This document shows positions 58,292-64,000 of a stretch of DNA of 64,000 nt, in pieces. The position numbers and the translations under genes were made by a program. Numbering within the stretch: the stretch's first letter is position 1; each line of letters opens with the position of its first letter. The notes below the pieces were generated by a model, which searched no databases, was not told where the DNA came from, and saw only the letters and a list, made by a program, of their open reading frames with translations. Source of the stretch: Mycobacterium sp. 4858 (GTDB taxonomy: Bacteria; Actinomycetota; Actinomycetes; Mycobacteriales; Mycobacteriaceae); assembly GCF_900240975.1 (NCBI RefSeq), contig NZ_LT968776.1:1793482-1857481 (forward strand). Direction: 5' to 3'.

Positions 58292-59668
58292 GTGCCCATC
58301 GCGACCATCAACCCGGCCACCGGCGAGACAGTAAAGACCTTCACCCCGGCAACCGACGAAGAAGTCGATGCGGCCATCGCCCGCGCCTACGCCCGGTTCC
58401 AGGACTACCGCCATAACACCACCTTTGCCCAGCGCGCGGAGTGGGCAAACGCCACCGCCGATCTGTTGGAGAAAGAGGCCGACGATGTCGCGGCGATGAT
58501 GACGTGCGAGATGGGTAAGACGCTGAAGTCGGCCAAGGCCGAAGTACTCAAGTGCGCCAAGGGCTTTCGCTACTACGCGGAGAACGCCGAGCAGCTGCTG
58601 GCCGACGAGCCGGCCGACGCGCAAGCGGTGGGCGCCAAGCGGGCTTACACCCGCTACCAGCCGCTCGGGGTGGTGCTGGCCGTGATGCCGTGGAACTTCC
58701 CGCTGTGGCAGGCCGTCCGGTTCGCCGCACCGGCGCTGATGGCCGGCAACGTCGGCATCCTCAAGCACGCCTCGAACGTGCCGCAGTCCGCGCTGTACCT
58801 CGCGGACGTGATCGCCCGCGGCGGCTTCCCGGAGGGCTGCTTCCAGACGCTGTTGGTCTCGTCGGGTGCCGTCGAGCGCATCCTGCGCGACCCCAGGGTG
58901 GCGGCCGCCACCCTGACCGGCAGCGAGCCGGCCGGGCAGTCGGTCGCGGCCATCGCCGGCGACGAGATCAAACCCACCGTGCTCGAGCTCGGCGGCAGCG
59001 ACCCGTTCATCGTGATGCCGTCGGCGAACCTGGACGAGGCCGCCAAGACCGCCGTCACCGCGCGCGTCCAGAACAACGGCCAGTCCTGCATCGCCGCGAA
59101 GCGGTTCATCATTCACACCGACATCTACGACGCGTTCGTCGACAAGTTCACCGAGCGGATGGCCGGGCTCAAAGTGGGGGACCCGACCGACCCGGACACC
59201 GACGTGGGCCCGCTGGCCACCGAGTCCGGCCGCGACGACATCGCCAAGCAGGTCGACGACGCGGCCGCGGCGGGCGCCACGATCCGCCTCGGCGGCAAGC
59301 CCATCGACGGGCCGGGATGGTTCTACCCGCCGACGGTGGTCACCGACATCACCAAGGACATGGCTCTCTACACCGAAGAGGTGTTCGGCCCGGTGGCGTC
59401 GATGTACCGGGCCGCCGACATCGACGAGGCGATCGAGATCGCCAACGCCACCACGTTCGGGTTGGGATCCAACGCCTGGACCAACGACGAGGCCGAGCAG
59501 CAGCGCTTCATCGACGACATCGAGGCCGGCCAGGTGTTCATCAACGGCATGACGGTGTCCTACCCCGAGCTGGGCTTCGGCGGTGTCAAGCGGTCCGGTT
59601 ACGGCCGTGAACTCGCCGGCCTCGGCATCCGCGCGTTCGTCAACGCCAAGACCGTCTGGGTCGGGTAG
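58292..59668 (+). CDS. gabD1: Succinate-semialdehyde dehydrogenase GabD1 (NADP+)
   Basis: 458 residues from GTG 58292. Aldehyde dehydrogenase family: VMPWNFPLWQ (Asn135), the general base in LELGGSDPF (Glu232), the nucleophile in NNGQSCIAAKR (Cys266), and EEVFGPVA. It oxidises succinic semialdehyde to succinate, in the GABA shunt or an alternative TCA route in mycobacteria. Equivalent to Rv0234c. Confidence 0.92.
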   Translation: MPIATINPATGETVKTFTPATDEEVDAAIARAYARFQDYRHNTTFAQRAEWANATADLLEKEADDVAAMMTCEMGKTLKSAKAEVLKCAKGFRYYAENAEQLLADEPADAQAVGAKRAYTRYQPLGVVLAVMPWNFPLWQAVRFAAPALMAGNVGILKHASNVPQSALYLADVIARGGFPEGCFQTLLVSSGAVERILRDPRVAAATLTGSEPAGQSVAAIAGDEIKPTVLELGGSDPFIVMPSANLDEAAKTAVTARVQNNGQSCIAAKRFIIHTDIYDAFVDKFTERMAGLKVGDPTDPDTDVGPLATESGRDDIAKQVDDAAAAGATIRLGGKPIDGPGWFYPPTVVTDITKDMALYTEEVFGPVASMYRAADIDEAIEIANATTFGLGSNAWTNDEAEQQRFIDDIEAGQVFINGMTVSYPELGFGGVKRSGYGRELAGLGIRAFVNAKTVWVG

Positions 59669-59669
59669 T

Positions 59670-59718
59670 GGCGATCGCAAGCGCGGCGTAGCCGGGCGCG
59701 GCGGGTCGCCATCATCGG
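59670..59718. repeat. Dispersed copy of the 54-bp repeat
   Basis: Starts GGCGATCGCAAGCGCGGCGT, two bases after the gabD1 stop, and is about 90% like the tandem unit at 47401 over its first 40 bases, then diverges. Confidence 0.8.
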
Positions 59719-59778
59719 CGCAGGTGACGCCGGGGACGCTGTCGGCGACAGCAAGGTCGAGTAGCCGGCCCGTCGAGT

Positions 59779-59826
59779 GTGGGGCCTATGGACGAATTCG
59801 CGGCAATTTTCGTCCCTAAGGCCCAC
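59779..59826. terminator. Hairpin between convergent gabD1 and R2lox genes
   Basis: An imperfect 18-bp stem, with left arm GTGGGGCCTATGGACGAA and right arm TTCGTCCCTAAGGCCCAC, around a 12-nt loop. It lies 10 bp after the R2lox stop on the minus strand, so it can serve that gene. Confidence 0.6.
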
Positions 59827-59836
59827 GCTCGATGCC

Positions 59837-60778
59837 TCACACCGACGCGGCCGCCAGGGCCTTCTCGTCCTCGTCGGCGAAGGTGTCCTCCAAGTGCAAT
59901 GGCGAGTAGTCGAGGTCGATCTCTTCCAGCGGCCGCCCGCGGGCGCTGGAGATCGTGCCGAAGCGCCGCATCCCCTTGTCGGACGCGTAGGCCATGAACT
60001 CGTCCACCGACAGGCCGAACGGCATCGGGTCGTACAGGGCGAAGCCCTCCTCGATCAGGCGCAGCCCCAGCGGCATCAGCTCGTTCATGCGGGTTTCGAA
60101 GACGCCCCAGTTGGCGTCGTCGGCGGCGACGTGGCGGCGGCAGGTGAACGTGCCCCACGCCATGTGGCGCCGCTCGTCGTCGCCGATGCGCCGGACCAGC
60201 TCCTGCATGCCGGGCAGGATGCCGCGCTCCACGCAAATCTTGTGCCAGCCGAAGTATCCGGTGAGCGCCAGCATGCCCTCGACCATGTGGTTGTAGGTGA
60301 CCGACGCCCGCACCTGGGCGGCCGGCGACGGGTCCACCGACAAGGCGTTCAGGCAGTCCGGCAATTCCTCGTAGAAGATCGTCCGGTAGGTGGGGATGTC
60401 GTCGAGGTAGCGGTGCAGGTCGTCGGTGACCCCGACCGCGTCGAGCCACATGCGGAACACCTGGACGTGCTTGGCCTCCTCGAAAGCGAACTGCGTCAGG
60501 TACATCTCGTCGCCGAGCCGGCCCTCGACCCGCATCGCCGACATGAACGGCTGGATGTCCTCGGTCACGGCTTCCTCGCCGGCGATGAACTCCGCGCACA
60601 ACCGGATCGCGTAGTCGCGTTCGTCGTCGGTCAGCCGCTCCCAGTCGGCGCGGTCGCGGGAGAAGTCGATGTCGGCCGGATCCCAGAACTTCGCGTTGCC
60701 GCCGGCGAACAGCCGCAGCGGCAGGCTGTCCCAGTTGAGGCCCCCTCGAACCATCGAGCCCGAATGTGTGCGTGTCAT
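59837..60778 (-). CDS. R2-like ligand-binding oxidase (R2lox, Rv0233-like)
   Basis: 313 residues. Ferritin-like four-helix bundle. Metal ligands are at the same numbers I recall for Rv0233: Glu68 (GEEAVTEDI), Glu101 and His104 (EEAKHVQVFRM), Glu167 and Glu202, His205 (DDERRHMAWG). Val71 and Tyr162, which form the ether cross-link in that protein, are both present. It assembles an Mn/Fe cofactor and binds a long-chain fatty acid; it is not a ribonucleotide reductase subunit despite the common nrdB label. It overlaps its TetR gene by 4 nt (ATGA). Confidence 0.92.
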   Translation of the reverse strand: MTRTHSGSMVRGGLNWDSLPLRLFAGGNAKFWDPADIDFSRDRADWERLTDDERDYAIRLCAEFIAGEEAVTEDIQPFMSAMRVEGRLGDEMYLTQFAFEEAKHVQVFRMWLDAVGVTDDLHRYLDDIPTYRTIFYEELPDCLNALSVDPSPAAQVRASVTYNHMVEGMLALTGYFGWHKICVERGILPGMQELVRRIGDDERRHMAWGTFTCRRHVAADDANWGVFETRMNELMPLGLRLIEEGFALYDPMPFGLSVDEFMAYASDKGMRRFGTISSARGRPLEEIDLDYSPLHLEDTFADEDEKALAAASV

Positions 60779-61467
60779 GTGACCTCCTCGGATCGTTGTG
60801 GGGCTGAGTGGACGGGTGAGTCCGGTGACGCGGAGAAGGCGGCCGCCAGCACCGCGACGAGCCGGCGCACGGCGAGCGCCGGCTGCTCCGGCGTGGGTTC
60901 GTCGAGCCCGAGAACCGGATCCAGGCCGCGCATGTAGGGCGCCAGCGCCAGATGCGGAAAGATCAAGAGCAGCAACGACAACAGCGCGTCGGTGTCCGAA
61001 TCGGCGCGCAGGTCGCCGCGCTCCTTCGCGTCACGGACGAGCGGCCGCATCACCTCCAGGTAGTGGCGGTGGATGACGTTCTGCACGCTGACGCGGGCTT
61101 CGGTGTCAACCTCGAGGGTCGCCGCGGCGTGCAGCGCGCGTTCGTGCGGGTGGTCGGCGAAGTAGGCCACCCACGCGTCGAGCCAGTCGGTGAGAAAGTC
61201 GAAGAACGGCCGGCTCGGGTCCAGCTCGCGGATGCGGTCTTCCATGTAGGCGCGCACCCGCTGGCTGCCGATGTCGGCGATGAACGCGAACAGGTCGCGC
61301 TTGTCCGCGAAGTACTGGAACAGGCTGCCCTTGGCGACGCCGGCGCGCCGCGCGATGACGTTGAGGCTGCCGCGGGAGAACCCGTGTGCCCCGAACTCCT
61401 GCTCGGCGGCGTCGATGATGGCGGCGCGGCGGGCGGGGTCGACCCGCGCCCAAGTCACCGTTGGCAT
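60775..61467 (-). CDS. TetR/AcrR family regulator (Rv0232-like)
   Basis: 230 residues; TAGGAGG lies upstream of ATG 61467. The HTH is at about 10-60 (LNVIARRAGVAKGSLFQYFADKRDLF). It is translationally coupled to the R2lox gene, and a perfect 15-bp palindrome lies 19 bp before its start codon. It very likely represses its own operon, perhaps sensing a fatty acid related to the R2lox ligand (inference). Confidence 0.9.
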   Translation of the reverse strand: MPTVTWARVDPARRAAIIDAAEQEFGAHGFSRGSLNVIARRAGVAKGSLFQYFADKRDLFAFIADIGSQRVRAYMEDRIRELDPSRPFFDFLTDWLDAWVAYFADHPHERALHAAATLEVDTEARVSVQNVIHRHYLEVMRPLVRDAKERGDLRADSDTDALLSLLLLIFPHLALAPYMRGLDPVLGLDEPTPEQPALAVRRLVAVLAAAFSASPDSPVHSAPQRSEEVT

Positions 61468-61485
61468 TGCTGCCTCCTAACGTCG

Positions 61486-61500
61486 ATGACCACTGGTCAT
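61486..61500. promoter_or_regulatory. TetR operator ATGACCA-C-TGGTCAT
   Basis: Perfect 7-1-7 palindrome immediately upstream of the TetR-R2lox operon, of the TGACCANTGGTCA type common for mycobacterial TetR operators. Confidence 0.7.
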
Positions 61501-61589
61501 ATTACGGTGAGCTGCGTCACAGTCAAGGGGCCGGGTCGGCCTGACGCAAAGCCAACAAAGAGGTTTCAAGCCACGAAAAGCCAGCACAT

Positions 61590-61793
61590 TCAAGCGGTCG
61601 GCCGTTGGCGTTTCGGTGGGGGATAAACCGACCGGGCAATGGTCGCCGAGATCCATCCGATCAACCAGCCGCCACCGACCAACAGGAAGGTGTGCAGGCG
61701 GTTGGGGGACACGACCGCAACAACAATCAGAATTACGGCCCACGTGAACGCGCAAGCGATGCTGTAAGCGGTATACGTCCTGCGCGACGGCAT
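61590..61793 (-). CDS. Small two-helix membrane protein
   Basis: 67 residues with two hydrophobic segments (YSIACAFTWAVILIVVAVVS and LHTFLLVGGGWLIGWISATIA), a basic start and a Pro/Arg/Lys-rich end. It lies between fadE4 and the TetR-R2lox operon, 42 bp after the fadE4 stop and on the same strand. No family recognised. Confidence 0.6.
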   Translation of the reverse strand: MPSRRTYTAYSIACAFTWAVILIVVAVVSPNRLHTFLLVGGGWLIGWISATIARSVYPPPKRQRPTA

Positions 61794-61835
61794 GACACAA
61801 ATCTAGCTCGGCGATCGGCAAACGATGGCCGAAAC

Positions 61836-63533
61836 CTAGGGCCGCATCTCGTATGCGCCGTTGAGCGGAAGGATGTGCTCCTTCCAGATCTGGGCGTACC
61901 GCGACGGGTCGTGGACCGGGCGGCGGATCATCCGCGTCGCGAACCGAGCCTGCTCGTCCGTCGTCGCGGGCTTGTCGCTCAGCTCCACGGCGTAGCCGTT
62001 GAAATCGCGCACCAGCACGGCGAAGATCCCGTCGATCAGCGTCTCGTCCACGTCCGACAGCGCGGCCTCCTCGAGGATGAGCTGCGCGTAGGGCACCGTC
62101 GCGAACAGCTGGCCCACGGCGAACGCGAAGTCGACGTCCTTCTGCTGCGCGGCGTCGGGGGTCGCGCTGGCCAACATGTCGGCGAGCACGTCGATCTGCT
62201 TGCGCAGCAACGCGACGTTGGGCAGGTGCGCGAACCCGTCGAACACCGCGCGCCAGTCGTGGAAGCGCACCTTGCCCAGCCCCCCGGTCGGCCCCTGCGC
62301 GAACAGGAAGCTGTCGTCCGACGCATCGTCGCGGCGGCCGATGATCGGCAGTTCGCTGTTGGGGGCGAACAGGAAGTTGGGCATGAACTTGGCGAGCAGC
62401 CCGATGTTGATGTGCACCGTGCCTTCAAGCCTTGGCAGCAGACCGATCTCGCGGGTGACCGCCTCGAAGAAGGTGTCCTTCTCGACGCCCTTCGCGGCGA
62501 TGACGTCCCAGAGCGCAATGACGACCCGCTCCCCCTCGCTGGTGACCTTCCCCTTGGTGAGCGGGCTGTACAGCAGGTAGCGCCGGTCGTCGGCCGACGC
62601 GCTGCGCATGTAGTCGCAAGCGCGGGTGGTCACCAGCCGCATCGCGACCAGCCGCAGGTAGGCGTCGGTGAGCAGCCGACGGACGTGGGTGAAGTCGGTG
62701 ACGACGGTGCCGTAGAGGACGCGGTTGGAGGCGTGGGTGACCGCCTCGTACATGGCGTGGGTGCACATGCCGACTGCGCCCCAACCCAGGTTGTACTTGC
62801 AGACGTTGACGGTGTTGAGGGCGGCGTGGAACGCCTCGGGACCGCGGTGCAGGATGTCGGCCTCGCTGACCGGGTAGTCGCGCAGCGCGTAGTTCGCCAC
62901 GTAATTCTGCGAGTTCACCACGTTCTTGATCAGGTCGTACCGCTCATGCTGGGAGTCGGCGGCGAAGAACACGTACTCGTCGGAACCCGCGATCTTGCCG
63001 AAGGTCGACACCATCCGCGCCACGTTGGCGTTGCCGATGTAGTACTTCTCGCCGTTCGCGGTCCAGCCGCTTTCGGACGGCGTCAGGATCATGTCGGTCT
63101 GGTAGACGTCGGCGCCGTGGGTCTGCTCCGACAGCCCGAAGGCGAACACCTCGCCGGCCTCCAACTGCGCGGCGGCCTTGCGCTTGGCGTCGGAGTTGGC
63201 GCTCATCCAGATCGGGCCCAGGCCCAGCGCGGTGACCTGAAAGGGGTACCAGTAGCTCAGCCCGTAGAAGCCCACGATCTCGGCGAACTCGCTGATCCGG
63301 TAGGTGTCCCAGCGGCAATCGGCCGCACCGTATTCCGACGGTGTCAACAGGGACGCGAAGATGCGCTCGCGGCCGATGTGGTCCAAAAACTCGGAGTACC
63401 ACACCCGTTCGTGGTCGTCGGACTTCAGCCGCGCCTTGCCCCGCGATTCGAAGAAGTCCACCGTCGCGGCCATGATCTCCCGTGAGCGCCGGTCGGGGTA
63501 CTGACGTTGCAGGTGGTTGGGATTGAGCAGCAT
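61836..63533 (-). CDS. fadE4: Acyl-CoA dehydrogenase FadE4
   Basis: 565 residues from ATG 63533 (GGGAG upstream), close to Rv0231 (568). ACAD-like: FAFGLSEQTHGADVYQTDMIL is the substrate/FAD signature, GWTANGEKYYIGNANVARMVS continues it, and GWGAVGMCTHAMYEAVTHASNRVLYG leads into the C-terminal helices. The divergent sequence suggests an unusual substrate. Divergent from php across 113 bp. Confidence 0.9.
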   Translation of the reverse strand: MLLNPNHLQRQYPDRRSREIMAATVDFFESRGKARLKSDDHERVWYSEFLDHIGRERIFASLLTPSEYGAADCRWDTYRISEFAEIVGFYGLSYWYPFQVTALGLGPIWMSANSDAKRKAAAQLEAGEVFAFGLSEQTHGADVYQTDMILTPSESGWTANGEKYYIGNANVARMVSTFGKIAGSDEYVFFAADSQHERYDLIKNVVNSQNYVANYALRDYPVSEADILHRGPEAFHAALNTVNVCKYNLGWGAVGMCTHAMYEAVTHASNRVLYGTVVTDFTHVRRLLTDAYLRLVAMRLVTTRACDYMRSASADDRRYLLYSPLTKGKVTSEGERVVIALWDVIAAKGVEKDTFFEAVTREIGLLPRLEGTVHINIGLLAKFMPNFLFAPNSELPIIGRRDDASDDSFLFAQGPTGGLGKVRFHDWRAVFDGFAHLPNVALLRKQIDVLADMLASATPDAAQQKDVDFAFAVGQLFATVPYAQLILEEAALSDVDETLIDGIFAVLVRDFNGYAVELSDKPATTDEQARFATRMIRRPVHDPSRYAQIWKEHILPLNGAYEMRP

Positions 63534-63646
63534 GACGGGCTCCCGCGGGTTCCGGTGAGGACGAGGGTGACGGTACTGCACCGTCGGGCGCTCCGGAACA
63601 AATCGGCACTGTTGTCCGACCACCGAGTCGACCTAGCATCAGTCAC

Positions 63647-64000
63647 GTGTCAGAACTCAATACCGCTCGCGGCCCCATCGATACCGCCGACCTCGGCGTG
63701 ACGCTCATGCACGAGCACGTGTTCATCATGACCACCGAGATCGCCCTGAACTATCCCGAAGCCTGGGGCGACGAGGAGAAGCGGGTGGCCGACGCGATCG
63801 CCCGCCTCAACGAGTTGAAGGCCCGCGGCGTGGACACCATCGTCGACCTCACCGTGATCGGGCTCGGCCGCTACATCCCGCGCATCGCGCGCGTGGCGGC
63901 GGCCACCGATCTGAATATCGTTGTGGCAACAGGTCTTTACACCTACAACGACATTCCGTTCCGGTTTCACTACGAGGGCCCCGGCGGCATGCTGGGCGGC
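63647..64000 (+). CDS. php: Phosphotriesterase-like lactonase Php (truncated by window end)
   Basis: 118 residues seen from GTG 63647; the gene continues past the window (Rv0230c is about 326 residues). Amidohydrolase-fold N-terminus with the metal-binding pair LMHEHVFI (His22 and His24), then ARGVDTIVDLTVIGLGRYIPRIARVA and NIVVATGLYTYNDIP. PTE-like lactonases hydrolyse lactones and, weakly, organophosphates. Confidence 0.88.
   Translation, partial: MSELNTARGPIDTADLGVTLMHEHVFIMTTEIALNYPEAWGDEEKRVADAIARLNELKARGVDTIVDLTVIGLGRYIPRIARVAAATDLNIVVATGLYTYNDIPFRFHYEGPGGMLGG

Noticed and set aside
59837..60778. Ribonucleotide reductase small subunit (nrdB) label
   Set aside because: Val71 and Tyr162, the residues cross-linked in R2lox, together with the metal ligands, fit R2lox, a fatty-acid-binding oxidase, not class I reductase.
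1..64000. CRISPR arrays, tRNA and rRNA genes
   Set aside because: No regularly spaced repeats, cloverleaf-like sequences or rRNA stretches were recognised by eye. A tRNA scan would settle this.

Overview
The window is a mycobacterial chromosome segment, most likely from a slow grower of the Mycobacterium avium complex or a near relative. The evidence is the very high GC content, two PPE proteins, the arabinan ligase gene aftD, fadD/fadE families, PapA-like acyltransferases, DUF222/13E12-type sequence and DUF2613 proteins. From memory of the M. tuberculosis H37Rv map, gene order follows Rv0281 down to Rv0230c almost without break. Some H37Rv genes are missing: PE_PGRS3/4, cobU/cobQ1/PPE2, aac, oplA, the Rv0273c regulator and vapBC24. 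Other genes have been inserted in their place. Species assignment is inference from content and order, not from a database search.

1-5.1 kb is a zinc-starvation block. Two PPE paralogues and a SAM-dependent methyltransferase flank an operon of four cysteine-poor (zinc-independent) ribosomal proteins, L28, L33, S14 and S18. A cysteine-rich protein is translationally coupled to its end. Zur-type palindromes lie before the ribosomal operon and, in weaker form, before the second PPE gene. 5.1-15.9 kb holds a DUF2236 protein with a divergent TetR, two neighbouring HxxxDG acyltransferases (one PapA-like), a VOC/membrane-protein pair, an alpha/beta hydrolase and fadE6. It ends in a structured AT-richer gap. 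15.9-31.6 kb contains fadD2, a LigD-type primase-polymerase, narU, a siderophore-binding lipoprotein and pxpBC. It continues with a nitrate assimilation cluster: narK3, nnaR, a sirohydrochlorin chelatase and nirBD. Then comes a small heat-shock protein behind a likely sigma-H/E promoter.

31.9-43.6 kb carries the Sdh1 succinate dehydrogenase operon and a fatty-acid module (fadE5, fadA2, fabG4, htdX). The fadE5 promoter and the fadA2/fabG4 gap share one inverted-repeat operator. 43.6-53.3 kb holds a ClC channel, a TetR, lpqI, two DUF2613 proteins, a 54-bp tandem repeat, aftD and a lipase-maturation-factor-like membrane protein.

53.3-56.1 kb is the most striking part. A DUF222-HNH (13E12-type) gene is cut by a 1,407-bp IS110-family element. 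Removing the element restores a single reading frame of 456 codons. The 220-nt non-coding end of the element folds by eye into a 5' hairpin and two guide loops. Their sequences match the target site and the element's own ends, as expected for a bridge RNA. The window closes with a secreted protein, an acetolactate-synthase-like enzyme divergent from gabD1, an R2lox oxidase with its TetR, fadE4 and the start of php. No rRNA, tRNA or CRISPR array was seen.
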